This document shows, one piece after another, positions 25,258-36,543 of a stretch of 64,000 bases of DNA. The stretch covers positions 310,001 through 374,000 of the forward strand of contig CM066306.1 in NCBI GenBank assembly GCA_033807695.1, given 5' to 3'. The position numbers and the translations under genes are program-made. The notes under the pieces are model-generated. The model saw nothing but the letters and a program-made list of their open reading frames with translations. It was not told the origin of the DNA and did not search any database. Each line of letters starts with the position of its first letter. The stretch's first letter is position 1. This DNA is from Daedaleopsis sinensis. Lineage: Eukaryota > Basidiomycota > Agaricomycetes > Polyporales > Polyporaceae.

Positions 25258-28200
25258 TTACAGCCAGGAACGCTCACTGCGAGGAGGGAACTCAGTCGTC
25301 CGCGTGGCGTGCGTATGGCTCCATCCGGTCCTAAGGAAAATAGGCAAGAGGGGAGTCCGTCAGGCGCAATTATATCTAGAAAATAAGCAGACTAGCTCCT
25401 TACATGGCAGGTCCCTCTGGCGTCAGGCCCAAATCCGAGCATGACGGCGGAGCAGCAGGCGCAGCGCTCCCAGAATACTGGTCGAAGCCTATCTCAAAAT
25501 CCGGGCCCATGCCCATGCCCATGCCCATGCCCATAGCCGCTGCCGTCGCGGACCAATCGCTCCCAAGACCATCGTACGCTACTCCGTCCTGAGGAGCCTG
25601 ATCCACGTCGGACGGCATCGACGACATGAGGAGATCCGAGAGCGCTTGAGACTCCACCGCGGGGAACATGCCCGACAGCGAGTCGAACAGGTCCTCGTAC
25701 TGGCTCGGGTCCGCGTTGGGCGTCATGTGCATGTTCATGCTCGCGTCGGGGTCGAACTGCAAGAGCGGGTCGGGCACGTCAAGGCTGGATGCCGATTCGG
25801 CTGGCGCACTGGCAGGGTCAGGCACAGGAGCTTCTGCGGCACCCGGGGTGTCGGATGTCGACTGCGCGTTGCGCTCAGTCATACTGGTCGAATCCCCTGG
25901 TAGCCGCCAAAACGGCGCACACCTTGGAGGGCAGCTCCCGGTACCCGGCTGGTCGAGAGGACACATAGCTGCATTGAAGTTAGAAGTGAAAGGAACTGTC
26001 GTGCAGAACGGCGAGAGCGAGGGCGTCTGCCGCGCGTTCTCCCCCGGTATCGTTGCGTCTGAAAGCGACGCGCGCAAGTTCTCCATGACGGCCGCTACCA
26101 CTGGCCCGAGGTCAGCGGGTGTCGCTTTTTGCGAAGGGGAAGACGACTGCGAGAACCGGACAGAGATGAGCGCGTTCAGGAGCGCCCTAAACGACGCATA
26201 GTGCAGTCAGTGACGAGCCAATGAAAGGGAGAGCCACGAGCCTTACCTAGTCTTCCGCGCGGACGGAATTCTACACGACAGTAAGCGTTAGTAAGCTTGA
26301 TGTAGAAGGAACTCGAGCGTACGTACTCGGACTCCATGTCCTTCAAGATCTGCAGACACTTCTGAACATCTGCCCACAGCGCCTGCGCCGCCCTCTCCGA
26401 CGGCTTGCCACCCCACAGGTGCACAAGCAGCACCGTACACGACGTGACGAGCGGCATGTGCATCGGCGTGAGCGCGCTCATCGACGAACGCGTGCGCTTG
26501 TACTGCGCGTCGAGCACGGAAATGCACGCCCTGGCCGCATTGGTGCATATCGTAAGCGAGGGTAAAAGGAGCGGCGCAGTATTTCGGCGCGGGGTAGGGA
26601 TGTACTGGCGGTGTACGGCGATCTGTAGTTGATAGTACTGGGCGTACAGGCACGCGGACTGATTGAAGAAGGTCAGGTTTTGCCGTTTCGGGTCCCATCG
26701 TACTGGAATGCGCGAAGCGCGAGTAAGTAGCTGCACAGTATAGTAATGCGAGAGGTGCTACTTACGGTGCTCTGGGACATTGTCGAGCCATTTCTGGAGA
26801 GTAGAGTCGAGCTCCGCCACGATGGCCTTCTTCCACTCCTTCCCCATGAACCCAAATAAGACTTTGCACTTGTTAGTAGTGTACTAGTAACCCCGAAGTC
26901 AGCACAAAGCATGAAGGCAAAAATTATGGCTCACGATCGTGCGAGATGCAAAGTCGAGGATTTTCAACAGCTTCAACAAATGGTTCGCGAAGGCGATCTT
27001 TGACGGTTTTCCTGCTGGCTGCTGGAAGGCAAGCGCGGGATCGGGATTTGTCCAATATTCGTCATCGCATTCCGTCATGTAGCCCAGGTCGAAACTAAGG
27101 GAGGTTTGTGAATGAGGTTGTGAACAAAAAGAACGTACACCACGTACTCCTCGTCGTGGATTGCACTAGATCGACCAAGAACGAAGCTCGATGTCCGATC
27201 TAAAGCGACGAGCACCCTTGAAGCGAGAACTCCAGTCAGTAAGTGGGCGCCTGGAGACGCATCCGACGCACCAGAACGCACGCCTCCATTGCTCCTGCTC
27301 TGCCGTCGGCTTGGCGTCATACATCTTTTGACGATGTGCGCCCACACTCTGTGCCATCCTAATGCCCAAAGAGACGATCGTCCAGCTACCTGCATTCGAA
27401 TTCGACCCGTTGAGGTATGCCGCCGTGAGCTATGTGATTCATGCCCCCTGATAAGTGAGCAGCCAGAGCAGTGAATGACGGAGACCACGTACCGCGCAGA
27501 CCTGGACATCGTGCAACGTTGGACGCATGATCATATCCATAGGCTCATACACGACCTGCTCGAACCACTCCCATCCAGGACCAAGCGCTCGTTGCTCGTT
27601 CGGAATGCGCGGGTCGACTGTCCATAAGCACCCGATGGCACACACAAGCAGGATAATCGCGCCCGTGTCTCGGTCGCGGAGGTAGAGCCCGCTCTGGATC
27701 TTCTGCTCGATCGTTGCGCGGTGCAGAAGGGGGAGGTAGAGGTTGAAGGTAGAGAAGTAAGACTCGACGAGCTTGTGCAGCAGGTCCGGGGGCGGGAAGT
27801 TGGTGAACGGGGGGAGGTTGTATCGGACTGCAATCTGGATGCGACCAGGTCGCTTCTTAACACTCATGTGTGCAATCCGACCGTGGAAGACAACTCACTG
27901 GGTGATCAAACCCGTCGGGTAGCATCGACATCTTCGGTGGGGACGTGTCATCATGATCCTGGTTCGCCGAGGTTGCCCGGTGCTTGACGTCGATGAAGTG
28001 GCGCACTAGGCCCCTGTTGCTCGACTTGCCCACGTAACCAACCGCGGTGTCAATCCTGTCGTGGTCTACGTCCTCGCCATCACTCGGTTCCAAGACGAGA
28101 TCCTCCGGCTCGTCTAGCAGATTGAGTCCGCGCCGACATAAATGTTCGTATGAGATCCCTACCACGCTCAACGGGTACGCCGACCGCAGGGATTTGGGGA

Positions 28201-29279
28201 GCTTGGAGAGTGGAAGAGGCGGCGTATTACTGCTGCTTGAGGACGTTTCTCCTGGGTCTGATCCGTGACTATCTGCTTTAATCTGAGGGAGATCACGGAT
28301 CACGAGTCTGGTAAGCCTGCCGCCATTGCAATGACATACCTTGTCGATGAGCTCCTCCATCTTCCTGAGCCGCTCTTCCAGAGCTTGAACATAGCTGTCA
28401 GACCAAATGGTGTCAGCAAAAATGTGCATCATGAGATACAGTCCTATGTTTTTTTTTGCGGAATGAGGAGCATCCTGTAGCTCAGCGCACATGGCTGGCT
28501 AGTAGTCCTCCTCAAAAGTAGGTGAACCGTAATAAGCGCTGGATGCCTGAATAAAGGATTCTGCGCACATGACACCGCCAGAATCTGCCCAAAGTCACCT
28601 CGCAATCGCCAGGTTTGACTTCTCCAAAGACGTGACGGCAGGTCATCAGCCTCCTCGCGGCGAGCATAGTGGAGCAGGCCGTGACCACAGACCAAAGAGA
28701 ACGAGGGGTCTCCACAGTCAGAGCTCAGGGGCACGTCCGAGGTCCAAGATGCCAATCCATGGAAATCGCGTGACTCTGGACCTTGCTTACCTTTTAGCAG
28801 GTTTTCGCATAGGCTGCGATAACGGCTTTGCTTCAGCACTTTGCGTGAATCCTGAGGGTTATAGCGCGCAACGCACCTTGACAATCGGATGGTACTCGCA
28901 CTCGACGCCGCGTGCAGCGCAGTGTGTGCAGCGGTGGTTGGGTGTATCTGCAGCATCACCTGTGCATGAAGCAACCGCAAAATAAGAAGGAAACAGAGTC
29001 AGCGGCCTTGTCCGATTACGTGGTCAACTCGGGGGCCTTTCTATCCGGGACTGACTCACATGCGACTACGACACGGTCACGTCAGAGTTGAAGCGGTCCA
29101 GAAAGACAGTGCGATAGAACGGATGGTAAGTAACGGGTTCCCGAAAGGCCTCCGGATGATGAAGCTAGTAAGCGTGGCTTACCCTTTCGGCGTCGACAGC
29201 GCTCGCACGCGGTCGCGTGTTTCTGTCGTCTTGGCGGGATTTGCTCTTCCAGGAGTTGATCCGCCAGAAGAGTGGCCAT
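25258..29279 (-). CDS. Zn2Cys6 transcription factor with Fungal_trans domain, second subfamily
   Basis: Start ATG 29279-29277 (MATLLADQLLEEQIPPRR) in a good context (G at -3 and +4). First exon 29279-29183, then a 6-nt exon 29065-29060, then the rest of the zinc cluster: CERCRRRKVAC, nine residues, CTHCAARGVEC, a complete C6 motif. A 23-nt linker exon (28813-28791, PMRKPAK) is followed by a 395-nt intron (28396-28790), then SYVQALEERLRKMEELIDK. Core landmarks are YFSTFNLYLPLLHRATI, AIILLVCAIGCLWT, LGIRMAQSVGAHRQKMY and TNAARACISVLDAQYKR. The acidic C-terminal region has a (Met-Gly)5 run. The frame can stop at 25400, but a donor there joins to a terminal exon ending at 25258, as in the neighbouring paralog; the exact 3' end is uncertain. 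Confidence 0.88.
25506..25534 (-). repeat. Hexanucleotide repeat coding for Met-Gly run
   Basis: About five copies of gcccat on the + strand, read as alternating Met-Gly in the C-terminal region of the regulator. Probably a slippage-prone, length-variable tract. Confidence 0.85.
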
Positions 29280-30095
29280 GACTGGTCGAGTGTAGTGCAC
29301 CTTCTGCGGTTACAAGAGGTTTTCGAGTATCTTCTGGTCAAAGTGAGAAGTAACTAGCGATGCTGCGCAGCTATGCGCTCGCTGCGTAATAGTGCGTAAT
29401 CCAAATCGGCGGCCGCTGCCGTGACGCCTAGTACTAGTGCGCTACTTTAGTCTGTTCGCAATTGCAGGGGTGAGACAACGAGGACTAGCAGGATGAATCC
29501 ATACTAGACTCACAGTACTGCTAGCAAGTACTAGTATTTCAACAACAATTGATAGTCGCGATACATAAAAACGAGATAGCTATAGGGGCGTACTAGCGAA
29601 AACCGTACGCGGTGCCAGTGGTGAGCCCGGTCGGTTGCTTTTGGGTTGCTTACCAAGATAGTTGACCTTAACCTTATACTAGGGCTTGTTTTTGTCCTTC
29701 GTCCACATTGATCATCCGGGGCCATGCCCCCTCCCCCGTCGCGTTCAGGAGCGTTCAGGAGATCTTCATCGTCCTGTCTGCCCAGGCCAGGTCTTCGCAT
29801 ACACTATCGGATTAAGAACATGTCATTCCACTTACCAGCCATGGCCAATCTATCCTTTGTGCATTTTGTCACTCAACGGGCCCGATCTCAACAGGCTTGA
29901 TCGCTAGCCTTCACTCGCCCGCGCCAAGATCGACATATGCGGCTGACGGAGCAATGGAGAACAGTGACGATAGTTGTATAGTCCGGTCAGCCCCATCGAT
30001 GGAGGTATGGAGTACTTTTTTCACAAGTTGTGCTCTCCTGTTTTTAAACCATCCGCCACAGCGAATGTTCGCGTCCAGGCATCATCAAGCACACC
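29280..30095. promoter_or_regulatory. Divergent intergenic region
   Basis: Shared upstream region of the regulator on the left strand and the membrane protein gene on the right. No gene was recognised. It is AT-richer around 29440-29580 than its surroundings, with several tactagta-like strings but no clear element boundary. Confidence 0.4.
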
Positions 30096-31121
30096 ATGGC
30101 ACCATCTATCCTCCAGGCGTATCCTACAGGCTCGGGCTCTGTGGTCGACCCGTCGCCGTCGTTCTTTAGATTGTCGACTATGGCAGCATTCACCGGAGTC
30201 GTCATCCTCGCCCTCGCGTTGATCAGCACGCTCGCTGTTTTCGTCTACCAACGGCGGGCTCGGATATCCTCTCGCACTCGTTCGAAGGCGATCTCAAGTC
30301 CTGCGATTACGCACAGCGCCTCAATGGACGACAAGGCTTCTGCGACATCGATCATCTCGGCTAGACCTCTCCTGTCACGTCTTTTTTCTCGACCTCAGCA
30401 GCCAACATCTGAGCCGGAACTCCCATGGCCTCTTCTCTCAACAGTACCTGCTCTCAGGCCCAAGGAGCCGCTATCTCACCGTATGCGCAAGGCTATCATG
30501 AGTTGGAAGAAGGACGAAAGCAAGGTGCGCTCATGCCCCACGCGTGCAGCTTGGTGTGATTTTGATTGTAAATAGCACGAGCCGTTCACGGTCGCAGACG
30601 TTACCAGGGCTATCGAAGAAGTGAGGGCGAGAGAACAAGCATCCCAAGCATCCCCCTCGAGCGGTCGTATGCAAGTTCCTGAGATCGTCGTTCACTCCTG
30701 CGAGCTCTCGTACACCCCCGCCTTCCCTAGCGCTTCCTCTAGCCCCGTCTCTAATGCTTCCGAGCCATCGCCCAGGACCCCAGCAAGTGCGTTCTCTCCT
30801 CGCTCGTCTTCCTGGGATATGCCTGCCACACCAGAGCCCGCGAAGACGCCCCTGGGCAAGCGGCTGTCGTTCGGCGGGCATGGCAACACTGTCGGCCTCG
30901 GCTTCGTCGCGGACCACCCCCCAATCACCAAAGGCCCAGGTATCTCTAGCCAATGCGGCGCCTGGCTTGGGTCGCCGTTTAATCCTGCGTCGTCGACGAG
31001 CGATCTGGTATCTGTGCTGGAGTCTCTCGGGTCGAACGACGATCGCCCTCGGTCTGCTTGGGGCGAGACATGCGAAGAGCGGTTCGCACCGGCCGCTACG
31101 CACTTCTTCCCTATTACCTAA
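30096..31121 (+). CDS. Single-pass membrane protein of unknown function, 324 aa
   Basis: Two exons, 30096-30524 and 30576-31121, with a 51-nt intron and matched phase. A short N-terminal segment (MAPSILQAYPTGSGSVVD) precedes one hydrophobic helix at about residues 30-51 (AAFTGVVILALALISTLAVF). Basic residues follow (YQRRARISSRTRSK), so the long Ser/Pro-rich tail is probably cytosolic (type III or I topology). The tail contains SHRMRKAIMSW and SP/TP-rich stretches likely to be phosphorylated (SPRTPASAFSPRSSSWDMP). No enzymatic domain recognised. Proteins of this plan, with a short ectodomain and disordered tail, are common in Agaricomycetes, but I cannot name a family. Confidence 0.7.
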
Positions 31122-31995
31122 GGATGTTCTACGGCTGCGGCAGCGCAACGGCCGCGGATCTTTCAATTCTCTATACAACCCCACACTCCTTTGGACTCTC
31201 GTTCAACGTCACACGCTCTTTTCGACTCTTGGTTCAACGTCGTCATTCTTTCAGCTCCTCCCTCGTTCGACTCTTTGTCCCTTAGTATGCCAGTGTGAAA
31301 TACACTAGGCATGTCTATGTGCCTTTTCTCGCGAGTCTGTTGTCATCCATTGTTGCCTTGGTAATGTTCAGGACACATACGTACGCTTGTAAATCCTTTA
31401 CCAATAATCAGTTCAGCTTCCGGTGTGATATAGACCGACACGGAATGCGTACTGCTGAAAAGTCAATCTGCTCGAGAAATGTGAAGGTGAGCACCTCTTT
31501 AAAGACCTTTCGCTGTGGTTCAGCACGGCTGACGTCATGTCCTTGGTTGTGGTCGACGTCAATTGACAGTAACGTGCCTTGCATCGTGCTGTCCCCGGAC
31601 TCTAGAAATAACACGATTATCGCAGTTGCATAAAGACGTCCATAGTTAACTTGCTGCTAAGGTCTTTCAACTCTTACGAGGATAACGCGGGTCGCAAGCC
31701 ACTCAACAAAGGTGCAGGTCTCTCTCACAAAGGTTTTTGCTGTTCGTGCGACGCGTACACTTTTACTCCCCGTTGACGGAGGGTATATAAGCTACTACCC
31801 ATCCTCCTCCTCCTCTCAGATATCACTACACCACTTCCCCTCGTCTCGACACTTCGCCACTCCCCTCGCGGCAGACTCGGAACATGGGGCCTAACTCACC
31901 CGGATCCCAGTATCACCTCGCCCTCTCACAGACAAACTTCTCATCAATCACTCTACAACACGCGTTGCCAGGCTGTACCCTGTTTTCTTTCCAAC
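31122..31995. other. Intergenic with a strong TATA box
   Basis: Contains tatataa at 31784-31790, a pyrimidine-rich leader and the 19-nt string ctcacagacaaacttctca (31925-31943) that also occurs at 1487-1505. Open frames at 31295-31633 show no recognisable product. Confidence 0.45.
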
Positions 31996-32289
31996 ATGGA
32001 CGCATTCGCCGTGAGTGACTCGTTCTCATCGTCGAAACAGTGATCGCTAATTCCGTATCCGCCCGTCAGACCGGATTTCTACTGCTACGACGGCCAGCCG
32101 GCCCGGAGTCCTGATCTATCCATCGCGTCGCTTGGCGCTGGTCACGCCTTCCCTCAAGCTTGCATGCGTGCTGGAACAGTAACCAGGCCGCAGCAGGAAC
32201 TCGCAGGCCCCGTTCGTACCCGACGACCGATGCCCCAGGCCGTGTACTACGGTCTACCACCAGACGGCACACCCACATGCAGATACTAG
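31996..32289 (+). CDS. Possible two-exon orphan, about 81 aa
   Basis: Not recognised. ATG 31996 (MDAFAVSDS) and a second exon from 32070, open to TAG 32287, giving PDFYCYDGQPARSPDLS and ending YYGLPPDGTPTCRY. In-frame joining needs a weak donor at 32022. The stronger donor (gtgagt, 32011) would end after 19 residues. The TATA box at 31784 and a pyrimidine-rich leader support a transcript starting here; the protein itself is uncertain. Confidence 0.3.
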
Positions 32290-32458
32290 CTTAGGGATTT
32301 GTCCCTGTTTGCATAAATACCGCGCCCGTGGAGAAGGGACGAGGCACTCATCTCACCCCCCCGCGCCTCACGCAGATCGCCCCAACCTACCCTCACCGCC
32401 GCCCACCTTTCTCGCCGCTATATCCTCCACCCTCGACTCTCGCCTACACACTACAACC

Positions 32459-33791
32459 ATGGCTCGTCGCAAGACAACGAGGCAAGTGTGCGGTCTATTC
32501 TCATCCGTTCCTTCGAGACCGGCATAGTTGGCTTATGCGTGACCCTCCACCAGCGCCGCGACCCGCAAGTCACCCCGCCAGGCGGCGAAATCTTCGCGGA
32601 GCAGCAGCACCCGAAAGTCACCCCGCCAAGCGGCGAAATCCTCACGGAGTAGCAGCACCCGAAAGGCACCCCGCCGAGCGGCGAGTAACTCACAGAATAG
32701 CAGCACTCAGGTTCCCAACGTTATTTCAAACCTATACTGCTGCAACGGAGTTCCTCTCGATCAAATCCACGACGTCAGACAGCTCCTCCCGCTCTGTCCG
32801 AAGAACGACAAGTGGTTCGTCTGCTCTTCATCAGCCCAAGTGTCCCGCTGACCATCAAGCCTACGACCAGCCGGACTCCCTTGCGATCTCTGCTCACGAC
32901 CATTGATCAGGTGACGAGGTTTCTGAAACTCCTTCGGGACCCGTGCGCGGGGCCCTTCGACGAGACCTCGGTATTTTGCCTCATCTGCCACAAAACCATC
33001 CAACTTTGCGGGGAGCGTAAAAATGCCCGGTACGAACTGTGGAAGTGGCATAAGCACCGTGGGCGAGACCTGAGAGGGTCTAGCAGACCTGAAGAGGGGA
33101 GACAGTACTGGGAAGACGCAGCCGATCCTGATGCCCCTCCAGAGGAGGATCTGCCCAAGGCCGTGCGTCACAGCGGTCTCCTCTCTGCATTTTGCTGCAC
33201 CCGCTGACGCACACGTCTTAGGACATACTCTATCCGATGTTAGAGCGCATCCTCGCCGAGACCCCAGCAGATCCGGTTGAGGATGCCGATGCTGTCGACG
33301 ACGAACCCATTGCTGAAGAGATGGACGTCGCCGGGGAGGCAGACGAGGAGGCTGTCGCCGAGGACACAGACGTGGTGCCTGCCGCCGATGACGCAGACAT
33401 GGACGTCGACTCTGACATCGAGTCGGCCCTCGCCCCCATGTCTGCAGCTCCTCAGCCCGGGGCTGCCTCCCGTGCGCCGCCGCCGCACCTCCCCACTGAT
33501 GCTTATCTCTCTGTCGCACAGCAGTCTTCGCGCCTCGCCTCTCCCGGCGACATGGACATCGACTCCGAGTCCGACATGGACGCCGATGACCCTGAATCCG
33601 AGTCCGAAGATCTCACCCCCATGCCGCGGACGCCCCAGCCGGCGGCGACATTCAACCGTAACGCGCCACGGCTCTCCCCCTCACCGCAAGTGCTCGTCGA
33701 GTCGCGGTACTGGAGCCCTCCCCAGAAGGCGGCGCGATGGAGCATAGGCCAAGCGCAGTGGCCCTACACCGGCGTCGAAGGTGGAACGTAG
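32459..33791 (+). CDS. Zinc-finger-like protein with repetitive basic N-terminus, 380 aa
   Basis: Four exons in phase: 32459-32481, 32554-32811, 32871-33162 and 33222-33791. The first intron uses a GC-AG donor (AG then GCAAGT). The product starts MARRKTTS and then has three 16-residue repeats (TRKSPRQAAKSSRSSS twice, then TRKAPRRAASNSQNSS). A middle region contains CCNGVPLDQIHDVRQLLPL and LLTTIDQVTRFLKLLRD. A compact finger-like motif follows: CLICHKTIQL, then ARYELWKWHKHRGRD (Cys-x2-Cys with Trp and two His). This resembles a Cys/Trp/His pattern I associate with uncharacterised basidiomycete proteins. The C-terminus is very acidic (AVDDEPIAEEMDVAGEADEE) then Ser/Pro-rich. A nuclear location is likely from the basic repeats; the function is unknown. 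CATAAATA at 32312 may be its TATA box. Confidence 0.65.
32561..32704 (+). repeat. Three tandem 48-nt coding repeats
   Basis: Units 32561-32608, 32609-32656 and 32657-32704, each encoding 16 residues. Units 1 and 2 differ at five bases, all third positions and all synonymous. Unit 3 has amino-acid changes. Confidence 0.9.
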
Positions 33792-34513
33792 CCGCCGAGT
33801 CTGCCGCGACAACCCGACTCTCCACGCAAGGCACCTTCCTGGACGCCAGGCAAAGAGCACCAGGAGCGGCTGCTTCTGGCGGCAGATGCCACCGTATGTG
33901 GCTGGTTCAAATGTTCTTGACGGGTGTCCGCTCACTAATTATAGCTGTTTGATTTCTTAGCCCAGCAACGCTTCCTGTTCGCAATGCGCCGCAATCGCCG
34001 AACCTTCGTGCAACCGACCGAGAACCCTGGTCATCTCCTATACACCATCCTAGACGCGCGCGCTGCATGTATACATGGTGTTCAGCTTCAGCATGGTATC
34101 GTCCACCATTTTAGTACACGGCCACAACATCGCCATTATTTAATAATACGTAAACCTGACTGTATCGCTCTATTGCTATATTGAATAGCCGTCAGCGCGA
34201 GCAAGACAAGCATCCGACGTCGACTGCAGGTGGGTTTCCAGTCACTGAAGCACTGAAGCCAACGAGTTCCATGTCGAAGTGACCTTCGAAACGATTCTCT
34301 GACGAATTGTCCGATGAGTGGTTTGTGAATCTTCCGCACAGTCGGACTTGTCACGCGAACAACAAGGATCGTGGATGGTGTCATCGGCGTAATTGCATCA
34401 TGGAGGTAATGACAACCCTAAGAGAGTTTTGAACGGAAAGCAGATGCTAGTAACACAGCAGGAATACAGTCGAATCAACACTACACTCCCGGAACGTCGG
34501 AGCGAGAACGCGT
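33792..34513. other. Intergenic between convergent genes
   Basis: 3' flanks of the zinc-finger-like gene and of RPS2. No coding sequence or repeat recognised. Confidence 0.5.
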
Positions 34514-35076
34514 CTAGTACGCCTTCTTGCCCTGCGCGATCTGTAGGTGTGCGCTGTGCTCGTCGTAGGGGAACTTCGACAGAGGAATCTCGCGCCAAAG
34601 GTCGGGCGTGAGGAACGCATACGTTTTCGTGATCTGCGGTAGAGCCGAGTGAGCGACCGGCTTCGCTCATACGTCACAAGAATGCACTTACTGCTACGAA
34701 GGTCGCCTTCAAGAAGTTACCCATCGTCGCGGTCGAACCCTTGGACTGCGTGTAGCAATCCTCGACACCCGCAAGCTGGAGCATACGCTTCGATGCCGGC
34801 GCCGCAACGAGACCGGTACCTCGGGGGGCGGGGATGAGACGGCACATGACGGAGCCGACCTTCCCGGAGACCTTCGAGGGGACGGTGTGAGGCTCACCGA
34901 GGTTGGCACCCCAGTAGCCCCTACGGACGGGAATGACGGAGAGCTTGGCAAGGATGATGGCACCACGAATGGCGGTCGCGACTTCCTTGGCGCACTTGAC
35001 ACCGAGACCGACATGGCCCTCGAAGTCGCCGATGGCGACGAACGCCTTGAAACGGGTACGCTGACCGGCACGGGTC

Positions 35077-35111
<35 letters not shown>

Positions 35112-35175
35112 CTTGAGTTTGGGGAGGAAGAAGTCGATGATCTGGAACTCCTTGACGGGGAGCGAGAAGAGGTAA

Positions 35176-35207
<32 letters not shown>

Positions 35208-35405
35208 TACGAGACGGCCGAGCTTGGTGACGGGGACCCTAGCGCATGATGCGGTCGGGATGGGCGCGATGAATAACATGTTGATTGTGACTCACCACTC
35301 CTTCTCCTCATCCTTGCGACCACCGCGGCGGGGACCGCGACGACCCCGTCCACGGTCACCACGCCCACGCCCGAAACCGCCGCGTCCGCGTCCAGAGTCA
35401 GCCAT
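34514..35405 (-). CDS. rps2: 40S ribosomal protein uS5 (RPS2)
   Basis: Component of the small ribosomal subunit near the mRNA entry and decoding region. Three exons: 35405-35296, 35238-34692 and 34633-34514, coding 258 aa, the normal length. The N-terminus is an Arg-Gly-rich tail ([20 protein letters not shown]), the usual target of arginine methylation. The S5 RNA-binding and C-terminal domains are complete: [57 protein letters not shown] and [20 protein letters not shown]. The end is [11 protein letters not shown]. Introns of 57 and 58 nt are too short to host a box C/D snoRNA comfortably. A housekeeping gene that anchors the region. Confidence 0.97.
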
Positions 35406-36543
35406 TGTGTCTTTTGCTGAGAGATACTGCAAGCAGAGTGGAGTCGTCAGCAAAGCCGTTGGAAACGATAGCAGCAGAGAATTGAGTCGAAGTCAAGGCC
35501 CGAGCGTGTAGCCTCATCCGAGAGCAAGAACACCCATCCAGCTCCAACGAGTCGTCTATCGCACCCCGCTTTTCGCCAGCGGGCCCACAAGAGCATCCTT
35601 GGTACCCTAGAAGCATGAAAACGGCATAGATGGAGCTACTCACGTCTTGAGGGTGTCGATTGTCGAGCTCAATGGACGATCTGTACACGATAACTTTTGG
35701 CGGGCGTCTCAGTAGCCGAATTGGGCTACGCCCCGGCCCTAAACTGGCGAGCTGACGTCATGCTCTCAGGTCATCCCGACGGAGAAATAACCAGGCGCCA
35801 TCTTGTCCTTTCACTTTCACCACGCCGCGCATACAACCAAGATCTAGCCAAGGTAGTCGAGGCTGGAGGTGGGATCGTTCCTCCAGCCAGTTTGGTAGCA
35901 ATTCATGCCTTTGACTTCTTGAGGTGCGCACCACTTTGATCGTGTTCGATGTAACCGGCTCAACATTGTCGAGCAAGGCACCCAGCATCCATTTTTATTA
36001 TCCGATATTCTCGACCGCCGACCGCGAGGAACGCGTTATATGAGGGAATATCAACAACAACATCTTCGACATCGCGGCATCTGTTTGTCTGGTTGATCTC
36101 TAGCCGGTAAGTGAGTCAAATCAGACGAGCGATTCTGGTAGGTCATCGTCAGTGAGGAGTACATATTCGCTCCTCCTAGTCATCGCTCCCCCTGGTCATC
36201 GCTGCCACGGGCGGAGTAGAGCACAAGGGCGTCGGCGCCCCCCGAAGCCCAGAAGCTTCCAGCGTCTGTCTCAGAGTACCCATGTCCACGAGCAACCCAT
36301 GAGTAACTTCTCGCTTTCTGTCCTCCTCTCTTTCTTGTCGACTATACAACTCCCCCACAAATCACTCATGATCAACATTCGTCCCTTCTTTCGTCACAGC
36401 TAGCATACCGTTTGAACTCTAACCGCTGGTCCAAGACGTCATAGACCGATCCAACTCCTTGAAGAGATTACAGATCGTGTTACCTGGCCGTGGTGGTGGA
36501 CCCCAGCATACTTGCTCACTGAGTGCAGATTTCCCAAGACGTC
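35406..36543. promoter_or_regulatory. Divergent intergenic region between RPS2 and the Pro/Ser-rich gene
   Basis: Promoter of RPS2 at the left and upstream region of the next gene at the right. A donor-like gtgagt near 36110 and an acceptor just before 36533 suggest a leader intron for the right-hand gene. No protein gene was recognised. Confidence 0.4.

Noticed and set aside
28444..28980. 178-codon minus-strand frame
   Set aside because: Runs through a zinc-cluster exon, a linker exon and the 395-nt intron of the regulator; not a separate gene.
3437..29279. Secondary-metabolite gene cluster
   Set aside because: Several regulators are present but there is no polyketide synthase, NRPS, terpene synthase, P450 or transporter in the block.
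32761..33519. 252-codon minus-strand frame
   Set aside because: Antisense of the zinc-finger-like gene, whose + strand frame is supported by phase-matched introns and synonymous-only repeat changes.
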